Source: Psychrobacter coccoides
GTDB taxonomy: Bacteria; Pseudomonadota; Gammaproteobacteria; Pseudomonadales; Moraxellaceae
Direction: 5' to 3'
Assembly (NCBI RefSeq): GCF_017498085.1
Contig: NZ_JAGBKM010000001.1
Location: 1-64,000 of the forward strand
DNA length: 64,000 nucleotides
Below the pieces are notes generated by a model. The model was given only the letters and a program-made list of their open reading frames with translations, ran no database searches and was not told the origin of the DNA. Position 1 is the first letter of the stretch. Each line of letters starts with the position of its first letter. Position numbers and translations under genes: made by a program. Positions 33,958-42,144 of the stretch are shown here, piece by piece.

Positions 33958-34262
33958 TCACCAAGCGCAGCATGAAAGGATATTGTGATGACCATGCAGA
34001 CCAGCGCAGCAATTGGACACGAAGACCACAGCGCAAAGGCAGCACAACGGAACGTGGTTATGGACACGCTTGGCGCAAGTTACGCACGCAAGTACTACAG
34101 CGTGATGGTCATCTTTGCGTGGCTTGTGAGCGCACAGGCAGATACGTGCCAGCCACCGACGTTGACCACATAGTCAACAAGGCAAGCGGCGGCACTGATG
34201 ATCTCAGCAACCTGCAGTCGTTGTGTCGCAAGTGTCACCGCTCAAAAACTGCGACCGAATAG
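33915..34262 (+). CDS. HNH endonuclease (packaging-associated)
   Basis: The 115-residue protein has paired cysteine motifs (CRSYRCPN, CDDH) near the N terminus and a C-terminal HNH with RDGHLCVAC, ATDVDHIVNKASGGTDDLSNLQSLCRKCHRSK. HNH proteins encoded directly upstream of terminase assist cos cleavage in HK97-like phages. Position before terS and the candidate cos site supports that role. The start at 33915 is chosen because the upstream ATG at 33900 adds only five non-family residues. Confidence 0.88.
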   Translation: MPSTPCRSYRCPNLVTKRSMKGYCDDHADQRSNWTRRPQRKGSTTERGYGHAWRKLRTQVLQRDGHLCVACERTGRYVPATDVDHIVNKASGGTDDLSNLQSLCRKCHRSKTATE

Positions 34263-34312
34263 GGGGAGGGCGGGTTTTGACTTCAGCCGGAAGCCCCCAG
34301 TGACCGCCCCCT
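34263..34312. other. Candidate cos site
   Basis: Between the HNH and terS genes lies an unusually GC-rich stretch with partial two-fold symmetry. It starts with a G-rich block of AGGGGG and GGCGG and ends with CCGCCCCCT. In HK97-type phages with HNH-TerS-TerL packaging the cohesive-end site lies here. The exact nick positions cannot be read. Confidence 0.5.
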
Positions 34313-34384
34313 AACCAACATTTGTACGACCGCGAAATTAAAAACTTAGGTCAATGCAAAAATACTAGACAACGGGTGATTATT

Positions 34385-34861
34385 ATGAGTGGCATTGCAA
34401 CGGTTCCTGGGCGAGGACGCAAGCCAAAACCGACACGTCAAAAACAGCTGGCGGGTAATCCAGGCAAGCGTGCGCTCAATAATAACGAGCCTGAGTTTAC
34501 TAAGCTGACCAAAGTTGAAGCGCCTGCGTGGATGCCTGATATTGCTATCGGTATGTGGGAGACCATCGTGCCTGACTTATTGGCCAATGAAGTTTTGACC
34601 GTGCCAGACCTGCATAACGTTGAGTCGTTTTGCATGGCGTATTGTCGCTGGCGTGAAGCTGAAAAAGATATTACTTTAAACGGAATTACTATTACTACCG
34701 AAAAAACGGTGATCAAAAACCCAGCAGTAACAGTAGTCAATGAAGCCAAGCGGCAGATGGTGCAGTTTGGTAGTTTGCTTGGTTTGGATCCTAGCAGTCG
34801 TCAAAGATTAATAGGTCCAAAAGGCGAGCAAGGTAGCGGCAATCCATTTGCTGATTTATAG
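34385..34861 (+). CDS. terS: Terminase small subunit (P27 family)
   Basis: The 158-residue protein starts with a basic GRGRKPKPTRQKQLAGNPGKRALN segment and continues with the P27-type helical domain (EAPAWMPDIAIGMWETIVPDLLAN, FGSLLGLDPSSRQRL). It binds phage DNA near cos and directs the large subunit. The ATG at 34385 has GGGTG upstream. An in-frame start 63 bp earlier gives non-family sequence. Confidence 0.92.
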   Translation: MSGIATVPGRGRKPKPTRQKQLAGNPGKRALNNNEPEFTKLTKVEAPAWMPDIAIGMWETIVPDLLANEVLTVPDLHNVESFCMAYCRWREAEKDITLNGITITTEKTVIKNPAVTVVNEAKRQMVQFGSLLGLDPSSRQRLIGPKGEQGSGNPFADL

Positions 34862-34869
34862 GGTTTGAT

Positions 34870-35061
34870 ATGTGCATATATGTTAGTGATACCGTCATTT
34901 TGACGCTGTTATTTTTATCAGGATTTGTTGGCGGTCTACTTATACAGTATTTAATTATGTTGCCAGAACCACCTGTTGTAAGTCCACGTCATCCTGGACA
35001 AGGTGTGATGCCTCGTTCTAATAAAGCGCCAATACCGCAGTTAAAGAAACCTAAGAAATAA
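34870..35061 (+). CDS. Small membrane protein with proline-rich tail (63 aa)
   Basis: One hydrophobic segment (about residues 8-31) is followed by a Pro/Lys-rich cytoplasmic-type tail (RHPGQGVMPRSNKAPIPQLKKPKK). A protein of the same design is encoded at 41384-41611 in the head-tail region. Neither is a known structural protein. The function is unknown. Confidence 0.55.
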   Translation: MCIYVSDTVILTLLFLSGFVGGLLIQYLIMLPEPPVVSPRHPGQGVMPRSNKAPIPQLKKPKK

Positions 35062-35062
35062 C

Positions 35063-35087
35063 AACCACCTTCACGGTGGTTTTTTTA
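35063..35087 (+). terminator. Intrinsic terminator between terS and terL
   Basis: AACCACC and GGTGGTT enclose a short loop and are followed by seven T. Late transcription must pass it to reach terL, which suggests antitermination or a separate terL promoter. Confidence 0.75.
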
Positions 35088-35115
35088 CGTCCAACAAAAG
35101 ACAAGAAACTATGAA

Positions 35116-36819
35116 ATGGCCCGTACCAAATACACCAATGTTGCGAAAGCTGAAAAGTACGCTCGTGACGTTGTTGCGGGCAAAATCATCGCATGCAAGT
35201 GGGTAAAACTTGCGTGTCAGCGTCATTTAGACGACAAGAAAGCCAGTCGTTCAAAGGACTTTCCATACAAGTTTGACCCTGCTAAAGCTGAAAAGATAGC
35301 CAAATTCATCCAGTTGTTGCCGCATACCAAGGGCAAATGGGCACAAGACAGACTTTTAATCACGCTTGAGCCTTGGCAGTTATTCAGTATCTGCATTCCG
35401 TTTGGTTGGATTCATAAGAAAACCAAGCTACGCCGCTATACGCGGGTGATTATCTTTGTGCCACGTAAAAACGGCAAGTCAATCATTGCAGCTGGTATCG
35501 GTCTGTATATGTTTGTGGCAGACGGTGAGTTTGGTGCTGAAGTTTATTCAGGTGCGACTACTGAGAAGCAGGCTTGGGAGGTATTCCGACCTGCTAAGCA
35601 AATGGTTGATAGAACGCCACAGATGAAAGACTGGTACGGCATTGAATCCAATGCGTCCAACATGAACGTATCGCGTGATGGCAGTCGTTTTGAGCCAATC
35701 ATTGGTACGCCAGGTGATGGTTCGAGTCCATCTTGTGCGTTAGTTGATGAATACCACGAGCACAAAGACAGCACGTTATACGACACCATGGAAACTGGTA
35801 TGGGCTCACGTGAGCAACCGATGATGGTTGTTATCACGACCGCTGGTAGTGGTATCGGTGGCCCTTGCTACATGCTTATACGTGACGCACAAAAGATGCT
35901 TGAAGGCGCGATGGATATTCCTGATATGTGGGCGATGATCTACACCAAGGATGAAGACGACGACTGGACAAGTGAGATTGCATTACGTAAAGCCAATCCA
36001 AACTATGACATCTCTGTCAGTGGCGACTTCTTGGAAGCGCGTTGCCGTGACGCTGTGCAATCAGCACGTAAGCAAAACACATTCAGAACCAAGCACGTCA
36101 ACGAGTTTGTCGGTGCCAAGTCCGCTTGGATGAATATGTCTAAGTGGAATCAGGCGCCAGAACGTTTGTCACTGGACGAGTTAAAAGGTCGGCCCTGCTA
36201 TATCGGTCTTGATTTGGCAACCAAGATTGACGTGGTGGCCAAGGTAATGGTCTTCCCGCCGCATGGCGATGACCCTAATTATCATGTGCACGGCAAATAC
36301 TACATACCTGAAGCGCGTCTCTATGAAGAAGGTGAAGTCAACAGCGAGCGTTATCAAGAATGGGACAAGCTCGGGTTGCTGACGGTGACTGATGGTGAGG
36401 TTATACAGTTCTCTGTCATTGAAGACGATATCCGTGATGACATGGCGACGCATGATGTTCAAGAAGTCGCTTATGACCCCTGGCAAGCAGCACAGCTAGC
36501 CCAGAACATGGAAAACGACGGCGTAACGATGGTTGAGATACGCCATACCGTACAAATGATATCAGAGCCGATGAAAGAGACAGAGGCGCTGGTACTGTCA
36601 CAACGCTGGGCGCATGGCCATTGTCCGATTATGACTTGGATGATGTCGAACGTGACTGCCACGCTTGACAAAAAAGACAACATCTACCCGAACAAAGAGC
36701 GCTCAGAGAACAAGATTGATGGCCCAGTCGCTGGAATTATGGCGCTGGCACGTGCGACGGTGCATGACCAAGGCGCTGGTAACTTAAACGACTTCTTAAT
36801 GGACCCAATAATCGCATGA
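35116..36819 (+). CDS. terL: Terminase large subunit
   Basis: The 567-residue packaging motor has an N-terminal ATPase with Walker A PRKNGKS (about 116-122) and Walker B CALVDEYHEH. The C-terminal RNase H-like nuclease has YIGLDLATKIDVV near 360 and later acidic residues (AYDPWQAAQLAQ). The length is typical for the HK97-like Terminase_1 family. It overlaps the portal gene by four bases. Confidence 0.96.
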   Translation: MARTKYTNVAKAEKYARDVVAGKIIACKWVKLACQRHLDDKKASRSKDFPYKFDPAKAEKIAKFIQLLPHTKGKWAQDRLLITLEPWQLFSICIPFGWIHKKTKLRRYTRVIIFVPRKNGKSIIAAGIGLYMFVADGEFGAEVYSGATTEKQAWEVFRPAKQMVDRTPQMKDWYGIESNASNMNVSRDGSRFEPIIGTPGDGSSPSCALVDEYHEHKDSTLYDTMETGMGSREQPMMVVITTAGSGIGGPCYMLIRDAQKMLEGAMDIPDMWAMIYTKDEDDDWTSEIALRKANPNYDISVSGDFLEARCRDAVQSARKQNTFRTKHVNEFVGAKSAWMNMSKWNQAPERLSLDELKGRPCYIGLDLATKIDVVAKVMVFPPHGDDPNYHVHGKYYIPEARLYEEGEVNSERYQEWDKLGLLTVTDGEVIQFSVIEDDIRDDMATHDVQEVAYDPWQAAQLAQNMENDGVTMVEIRHTVQMISEPMKETEALVLSQRWAHGHCPIMTWMMSNVTATLDKKDNIYPNKERSENKIDGPVAGIMALARATVHDQGAGNLNDFLMDPIIA

Positions 36820-38075
36820 GTACACTTAATGACATTAACTGGTGGTCGCGCTTTCGCGGCGCTTGGCTTGGCGGTGGTAATAAAACCCGCTTAGACAAGG
36901 GCGGCACTGCCATACCGTTTACAGGTGATAGTACCGCTGGCGGTAATAGTATTACTCCAGATAAGGCGCTTAAGCTGGCAACGGTTTGGGCGTGTGTGCG
37001 CTTGCGTAGTGAAACCATCGCATCTTTGCCGTTTCATCTTCGAGATGACAATAAGGACCTCGCAAAAGACCATCCTTTGTATCGTATCTTGCATGATCAG
37101 CCAAATGCTGACATGACCGCTAGTGAGTTTTGGGAAGCGATGGTCGCTTCTCAAGAGCTTGATGGCAATGGTTATGCAGTTATTCGTAGAAATGCAGTGA
37201 ATGCAGTGTCTGCTTTGGAGCTGCTAGATCCTGAAAGCATGCAAGTCAGCCGAAGTAAAACAGGTGAAATCAAGTACACGTATAAGAAAGGCACTAAGAG
37301 CGAGGTTGTTTATAGCGAAGATGAGATATTGCACTTAAAGGGATTCTCGCTTGATGGCTTGGTTGGTTTGTCTGCTATTCGATACCAGTCTGATGTGATT
37401 GGCGGTCAGATTGATGCGAACAATGCCGCTAATTCTGAGTTCAAGAACAATCTAAAGGCTGGCGGATTCCTCAAGACTGGCGAAAAAGTATTGAATAATG
37501 AGCAACGTGAATCCTTACGTAAAAACTTAGCGACATTTGGTGAGCCGCAAAACGCTGGCAAGTGGATGGTGCTTGAAGCTGGCATGGAGCCAGCAAGTGC
37601 TTCTAATATTCGTATCAGCGCACAGGACGCTCAGTTACTTGAGAACCGTTATTTTGGTATTGAGGAAATATGCCGAACCTTTAAGACGCCACCACAGCTT
37701 ATCTACCACACAGACAAAGCATCATCATGGGCATCCAGTCTTGAGCAGATGAATTTGGGTTACTTAACCTATGGCTTGCGTCCGACATTGGTGCGCATTG
37801 AGCAAATGGTTTCTCGTAAGCTATTAACACCAGAAGAGCGTAAGAAATACACACCAAAATTCGCTGTTGAAGGCTTGCTGCGTTCTGACAGTGCGGGACG
37901 TTCTAACTTCTATAGTCAGCTGCTGCAAAATGGCGTAATGACACGTAATGAGGTGCGAGCGCTTGAAGATTTGCCTGCGCACACTGGCGCTGACCAGTTG
38001 ACCGTACAGCTCAACCTCACACCCATCGAATTGCTAGGAAAAAACAATGAGCAAACTAAAAACGAAAGCGATTAG
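36816..38075 (+). CDS. Portal protein (HK97 family)
   Basis: The 419-residue protein forms the dodecameric head vertex through which DNA passes. Family features include LKLATVWACVRLRSETIASLPFHL near the N terminus, LHDQPNADMTASEFWEAMVASQELDGNGYA and the FGIEEICRTFKTPPQLIYHTDKASSWASSLEQ segment. The length is normal. It overlaps terL (ATGA) and the protease gene (29 bp). Confidence 0.95.
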   Translation: MSTLNDINWWSRFRGAWLGGGNKTRLDKGGTAIPFTGDSTAGGNSITPDKALKLATVWACVRLRSETIASLPFHLRDDNKDLAKDHPLYRILHDQPNADMTASEFWEAMVASQELDGNGYAVIRRNAVNAVSALELLDPESMQVSRSKTGEIKYTYKKGTKSEVVYSEDEILHLKGFSLDGLVGLSAIRYQSDVIGGQIDANNAANSEFKNNLKAGGFLKTGEKVLNNEQRESLRKNLATFGEPQNAGKWMVLEAGMEPASASNIRISAQDAQLLENRYFGIEEICRTFKTPPQLIYHTDKASSWASSLEQMNLGYLTYGLRPTLVRIEQMVSRKLLTPEERKKYTPKFAVEGLLRSDSAGRSNFYSQLLQNGVMTRNEVRALEDLPAHTGADQLTVQLNLTPIELLGKNNEQTKNESD

Positions 38076-38721
38076 CTTTGATGTAAAAGCTATCGATGAC
38101 GAAGGTTTCTTCAGCGGCTATTGCAGCGTCAATGATGTTGAAGATAGTTATGGCGAAGTGGTCAAAAAAGGCGCGTTCGCTGACAGTATCAAAGCGTGGA
38201 CCGACAAAGGTAAGATGCCGCCGATTCTGTGGCAACACAATCGCAGTGAAGTCATCGGCGTATGGACCAAGCTGACCGAAGATGATCATGGGCTGTATGG
38301 CGAAGGTCGTTTGCTGGTCAAAGATGTGGCTAAAGCACGTGAAGCACACGCATTAATGAAACACGGTGCTATCGATGGTCTATCTATTGGTTATCGACTG
38401 CAGAAGTGGTCATTCAACGAAGAAGATAGCGTTCTTGAGCTGTTGGCTATTGATTTAAAGGAAGTCAGTGTGGTGACATTTCCTGCTAACGATGACAGCC
38501 GAATTGATAGCGTCAAATCTATTTTAGAAAAGGGCGAGATGCCTACATTATCCGAATTTGAGAAGTTCCTGCGTGATGCTGGTGGCTTTTCGAAATCGCA
38601 AGCAACGGCCATAGCTGGGCACGGCTTGCGATCATTGATTCAGGGCGAGCCTGGTTCAAAACAATCAGCTGATACCGATATGGGCGATGCGCTCACTATT
38701 TTAAAAAACATTAATTTATAA
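38047..38721 (+). CDS. Prohead protease (HK97 family)
   Basis: The 224-residue serine protease shows DDEGFFSGYCSVNDVEDSYGEVVKKGAF, WQHNRSEVIGVW with the catalytic His, and the HGAIDGLSIGYR motif with the catalytic Ser. It processes the capsid protein during prohead maturation. The C-terminal 60 residues are a variable tail. It is encoded between portal and capsid as in HK97. Confidence 0.94.
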   Translation: MSKLKTKAISFDVKAIDDEGFFSGYCSVNDVEDSYGEVVKKGAFADSIKAWTDKGKMPPILWQHNRSEVIGVWTKLTEDDHGLYGEGRLLVKDVAKAREAHALMKHGAIDGLSIGYRLQKWSFNEEDSVLELLAIDLKEVSVVTFPANDDSRIDSVKSILEKGEMPTLSEFEKFLRDAGGFSKSQATAIAGHGLRSLIQGEPGSKQSADTDMGDALTILKNINL

Positions 38722-38731
38722 GGGTTTGGTT

Positions 38732-39928
38732 ATGAAACCAGAAGATCAAGTAAAAGAGCTCGCCACTGAATTTGCGAAAGCAACTGATAACGTAAAGGCG
38801 TTGGGCGAGGAATTGACTGGCAAGATGAATGCTGGTGAAAAGAGCATTGGCGACCTAAAAGACCAGGTTGATAATGCATTAACGCTAATGAATGAAGCAA
38901 AAACCCGTCTTGATGAGGTTGAGCAAAAACAAGCCCGCCGCGGCGCTGATGAGATTGAGCATCAAAAGTCACTTGGTCAGCAGATGTTTGAAAGCGATCA
39001 ATTCAAGTCGTTTGCTGAAAACCCACGCAACGGTGCACGTGCTACTTTGCATGTCAAAGATATTACTAGCGCAACAAGTGCTGCCGCTGGTTCTGCTGGC
39101 GCGTTGGTCACACCGCAACAGCAAGCGGGTATCATTGCGCCGCCTAATCAAATGCTGCACATTCGCGATCTGATTGCTGCAGGTCAAACCAATAGCAACT
39201 CTATTGAGTATATCCGTGAGACTGGCTTTACTAATAACGCTGCTGCTCAGACTGCTGAAGGTGCGTTAAAGGCTAAGTCTGACCTTCAGTTCGCTGACGA
39301 AACGGCAGCTGTCCGCACGCTTGCTCATTATGTCAAAGCTTCTCGTCAGATTTTGGACGACGCCGCACAGCTTGAGTCGTATATCGGTGGTCGTTTGATG
39401 TATGGCTTGAAATTGGTTGAAGACCGTCAGCTGCTAAATGGCGATGGTTTGACGGGTAACTTGAAAGGCATTGTGCCACAAGCGACTGCGTTTGCTGACC
39501 CTGCGTCACTAGCCGACTATACGATTATGGACCAATTGCGCTTGGCAATGCTGCAAGCGGTACTGGCTGAATACCCAGCAAGCGGTCATGTGCTAAACCC
39601 AATTGACTGGGCCGTCATGGAGCTATCGAAAGATGCTGAGGGTCGTTACATCATTGGACAGCCGCAAGGTACTGCTAACCCAACCATGTGGGGTCTGCCA
39701 GTAGTCAGTACTCAGGCGATGGGTGTTGGTAAGTTCTTGACTGGTGCATTCAATATGGGTGCTCAGGTCTTTGACCGTCAGCAAGCATCGATTGCCATTG
39801 CGACTGAGAACGAAGATGACTTTGTGAAGAATATGATCACTATTCTTTGTGAAGAACGTTTGGCGCTGGCAGTCTATCGTCCAGAAGCGTTTATCACTGG
39901 CACACTAGCGGCGAAAACCACGCCTTAG
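38732..39928 (+). CDS. Major capsid protein (HK97 family)
   Basis: The 398-residue protein has an N-terminal coiled-coil delta domain (about 1-90) that the protease removes. The HK97 fold follows: SAGALVTPQQQAGIIAP, IEYIRETGFTNNAAAQTAEGALK, ETAAVRTLAHYVKASRQILDDAAQLESYIGGRLMYGL and a late DNMITILCEERLALAV-type strand. The ATG at 38732 with AAGGG upstream is preferred to a TTG at 38726. A terminator follows. Confidence 0.95.
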   Translation: MKPEDQVKELATEFAKATDNVKALGEELTGKMNAGEKSIGDLKDQVDNALTLMNEAKTRLDEVEQKQARRGADEIEHQKSLGQQMFESDQFKSFAENPRNGARATLHVKDITSATSAAAGSAGALVTPQQQAGIIAPPNQMLHIRDLIAAGQTNSNSIEYIRETGFTNNAAAQTAEGALKAKSDLQFADETAAVRTLAHYVKASRQILDDAAQLESYIGGRLMYGLKLVEDRQLLNGDGLTGNLKGIVPQATAFADPASLADYTIMDQLRLAMLQAVLAEYPASGHVLNPIDWAVMELSKDAEGRYIIGQPQGTANPTMWGLPVVSTQAMGVGKFLTGAFNMGAQVFDRQQASIAIATENEDDFVKNMITILCEERLALAVYRPEAFITGTLAAKTTP

Positions 39929-39952
39929 TATTTAATCAATAATGCTTGATAA

Positions 39953-39981
39953 GGCCCTGCCAAAATTGGTGGGGCTTTTTT
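39953..39981 (+). terminator. Intrinsic terminator after the capsid gene
   Basis: GCCCTGCCAA pairs imperfectly with TTGGTGGGGC and is followed by six T, as often seen after highly expressed capsid genes. Confidence 0.75.
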
Positions 39982-40037
39982 ATTAAGCCAAAGTCAGTTT
40001 ATGAAGCTGATTTTGTCTTACTAAAAAGGAGCAAGTC

Positions 40038-40235
40038 ATGGAATATAAAGTCACGAAGCAGCATTGGGGTGATCGTCAGTACTTTGAAGGCGATACACGT
40101 GAGGTTAAAGTTAAATCTGACGCTGAGCAGCTGATGGGAATGGGCTTGATTGCTGAGATTGATGTCAAAGAAGAAAAAGCGGCGCCCAAACCTAAAAACA
40201 AGATGGCGAAAGAGCCAGCCAATAAAGCCGAGTAA
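40038..40235 (+). CDS. Small head-region protein, copy 1 (65 aa)
   Basis: A short beta-rich N-terminal half (YKVTKQHWGDRQYFEGDTREVKVKSDAEQLMGMGLIAEID) is followed by a Lys/Ala/Pro tail. The next gene encodes a protein of the same plan, so the two are probably paralogues. AAAAGGAGC is a strong ribosome site. A position right after the capsid gene fits a minor head or decoration protein, but this is only inferred. Confidence 0.6.
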   Translation: MEYKVTKQHWGDRQYFEGDTREVKVKSDAEQLMGMGLIAEIDVKEEKAAPKPKNKMAKEPANKAE

Positions 40236-40241
40236 TCCATT

Positions 40242-40445
40242 ATGCAGATACTAACACTGAAAAGAATGATGATTGGCCGCACGATTGCACAGAAGAATGA
40301 AGTGCTAACCGTAACCTCAAAAGAAGGGCGGGAGCTAGTTGACAAGGGTTATGTTGTTGAAATTGACAAACCCAAAGACGACGAGCCTAAAACCAAAACC
40401 AATAAAACTAAAGCGAAAGCCGATACTAAAGACAAGGCAGATTAA
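40242..40445 (+). CDS. Small head-region protein, copy 2 (67 aa)
   Basis: It has the same layout as the preceding gene: a beta-rich N-terminal half (IGRTIAQKNEVLTVTSKEGRELVDKGYVVEID) and a Lys/Thr-rich low-complexity tail. The shared ending before the tail, (G)(L/Y)(I/V)(A/V)EID, supports paralogy. The function is unknown. Confidence 0.6.
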   Translation: MQILTLKRMMIGRTIAQKNEVLTVTSKEGRELVDKGYVVEIDKPKDDEPKTKTNKTKAKADTKDKAD

Positions 40446-40447
40446 AC

Positions 40448-40756
40448 ATGGTGACTCTTGAGCAGGTAAAGTTCCAATGCCGCATCGACCACGATGACGA
40501 AGACGCTTTATTGCTTGGATATGTGGCAGCTGCTCGAGATCATATTCAGATGTATCTTGATCGCACTATCTATGAAGTAGCGGTACCAGATACCGATCCT
40601 GATGGCGTTATTGACAATGCTTCTATTGATCAAGCGACATTGATGCTAGTGGCGCATTGGTACGCTCATCGTGAGTCAGTCAGTGATTCGTCAATGGTTG
40701 AGGTGCCTATGGGTGCTTATCACGTACTGCAACCGCACCGCCGCATGGGGATTTAA
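40448..40756 (+). CDS. Head-tail connector (gp6-like)
   Basis: The 102-residue protein has the helical pattern of HK97 gp6-type adaptors: MVTLEQVKFQCRIDHDDEDALLLGYVAAARDHIQMYLDR and ATLMLVAHWYAHRESV. These form a ring below the portal. It is encoded in the usual order after the capsid. Confidence 0.88.
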   Translation: MVTLEQVKFQCRIDHDDEDALLLGYVAAARDHIQMYLDRTIYEVAVPDTDPDGVIDNASIDQATLMLVAHWYAHRESVSDSSMVEVPMGAYHVLQPHRRMGI

Positions 40757-40757
40757 T

Positions 40758-40913
40758 ATGAATTGTAAAGGATGCGAGGCACGCCGTGAGTGGATTAAAG
40801 ACAGAACCAGCGAAGCAAAACGAAGAGCCAAGCTGCTCTTGCAAAGACTTAATAGCGCTGATTACGCAGGTAATCGAGCAAAACACGATACTGATTCAGC
40901 AAATCGACATTAG
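40758..40913 (+). CDS. Small cysteine-containing phage protein (51 aa)
   Basis: The ATG at 40758 follows the connector gene directly. The product starts CKGCEARREWIKDR, a pattern I associate with small phage proteins encoded in the head-tail region, and is basic and helical. From 40786 on, the same DNA is also read in the +1 frame by the next gene. The function is unknown. Confidence 0.5.
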   Translation: MNCKGCEARREWIKDRTSEAKRRAKLLLQRLNSADYAGNRAKHDTDSANRH

Positions 40914-41022
40914 TAATCAAAACACTGCTGAGCTCATCGACCAAAACAACGATCTGATAAACGAGCTAGTCGAACAAGAAGATGACGCCGACGCAGGCTC
41001 GACCTTTTTAGATATGGATTAA
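40786..41022 (+). CDS. Small helical phage protein, overlapping frame (78 aa, GTG start)
   Basis: The GTG at 40786 has GAGG eight bases upstream. The product has a SCSC motif, then a regular Ile/Asn/Gln-rich helix (LIALITQVIEQNTILIQQIDI) likely to form a coiled coil, and an acidic end (EDDADAGSTFLDMD). Its first 128 bp overlap the previous gene in another frame. It ends two bases before the head-closure gene. Confidence 0.5.
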   Translation: MSGLKTEPAKQNEEPSCSCKDLIALITQVIEQNTILIQQIDISNQNTAELIDQNNDLINELVEQEDDADAGSTFLDMD

Positions 41023-41024
41023 TT

Positions 41025-41381
41025 ATGGCAGTCAAGGCAGGCGAGTTACGTCACAGAGTTACTATTCAGCGCTATGTCAGCGGTGGTCGTGATGCAGACG
41101 GGCATCTATTAGATGGCGAGTGGACCACTCACAAAAAGGTCTATGCCAAGGTCACACCGCTATCTACTAAAGACTTGCTGACAGCGCAGGCAGCTCAGTC
41201 AGAAATTACCGCTAGAATGATGGTGCGTTATAAGACTGGCACCAGTCTCGATACGACTATGCGCGTAATATGGCAGGGCCGTACTTATGCGATTGATAGT
41301 CTTGGTCTGCCTGATAACGATACGGGCGTCGAATACACGACGTTCAATCTGTCATCTGGTGCTGAGCAGTTTAAGGACTAA
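41025..41381 (+). CDS. Head-tail adaptor (head closure protein)
   Basis: The 118-residue protein matches the phage head-tail joining family (AGELRHRVTIQRYV, DADGHLLDGEWTTHKKVYAKVTPLSTKD, and the VEYTTFNL end). It closes the head and connects to the tail. It is encoded in the usual position. Confidence 0.88.
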   Translation: MAVKAGELRHRVTIQRYVSGGRDADGHLLDGEWTTHKKVYAKVTPLSTKDLLTAQAAQSEITARMMVRYKTGTSLDTTMRVIWQGRTYAIDSLGLPDNDTGVEYTTFNLSSGAEQFKD

Positions 41382-41383
41382 CA

Positions 41384-41611
41384 ATGTATATATTCATAAG
41401 TTACCAAGTCTTATTTTTTATTGCGTTTTTATTAGGTTTAGCTACATCAATATTATTTCGTTTTGTTTTTAACAAGTCAAAATCTGCTATTTCTATTTCT
41501 GATAAATATGATGGTACTAACGGCTATGGCTATCAGCCAAGACCAACACCGCCACAAGCTGAAGGCGCGTTAAAAAAACCACCGAAACCATCCTACAATC
41601 CACATAAATAG
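41384..41611 (+). CDS. Small membrane protein with proline-rich tail (75 aa)
   Basis: An N-terminal hydrophobic helix (residues 1-28) is followed by a polar tail with PRPTPPQAEG and KKPPKPSYNPHK. It resembles the protein at 34870-35061 in design. Base composition is more AT-rich than its neighbours. The function is unknown. Confidence 0.55.
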   Translation: MYIFISYQVLFFIAFLLGLATSILFRFVFNKSKSAISISDKYDGTNGYGYQPRPTPPQAEGALKKPPKPSYNPHK

Positions 41612-41640
41612 CTATAGCATTAACTCGTTGAGGTAGTTTT

Positions 41641-42144
41641 ATGGCAAACGAAATCACCGGTCTCGACGAGGTCCAAGCCAAGCTAAGACAGCTTGGTAAT
41701 AAGCGTAAAGCTAAAAACGCCGCCAATCGCGCTAGTCGCAAAGCTATGAACATCGTCAAAAAAGCCGCGCGTGAGAATGCCAAACGTATCGACGATAAAG
41801 ACAGTCCCGAAAAGATTTGGAAGAACATCGTCGTTAAAGCTGGTAAAACCAAAGGCTATGACAACGTCACGATGAAAGTCGGCGTCAAAGGTGGCGCTAG
41901 AAAGTACGCTAACACCCGTGCTAACAGAAGAGCAAACCGCGCTGGACGCAGCTATCAAACCCAAGGCAGCAAAAAGAACCCCGGCGGCGACACTTGGTAC
42001 TGGCGCTTTAAAGAGTTTGGGTCGGCTACGAATAACGCGGATCCTTTCTTACGTCCGGCGCTGAATAATAATATCAACGCCGTGCAAGCGGAGTTTACCC
42101 GCGCTTATAGCGCTGAACTTGATAAAGAGATTGCCAAACTATGA
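41641..42144 (+). CDS. HK97 gp10-like tail completion protein
   Basis: The 167-residue, very basic protein starts ITGLDEVQAKLRQLGNKRKAKNAANRASRKAMNIVKKAAREN, typical of the HK97-gp10 family. It ends with YWRFKEFGSATNNADPFLRPALN. It acts at the head-tail junction or in tail completion. It overlaps the next gene by four bases. Confidence 0.88.
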   Translation: MANEITGLDEVQAKLRQLGNKRKAKNAANRASRKAMNIVKKAARENAKRIDDKDSPEKIWKNIVVKAGKTKGYDNVTMKVGVKGGARKYANTRANRRANRAGRSYQTQGSKKNPGGDTWYWRFKEFGSATNNADPFLRPALNNNINAVQAEFTRAYSAELDKEIAKL

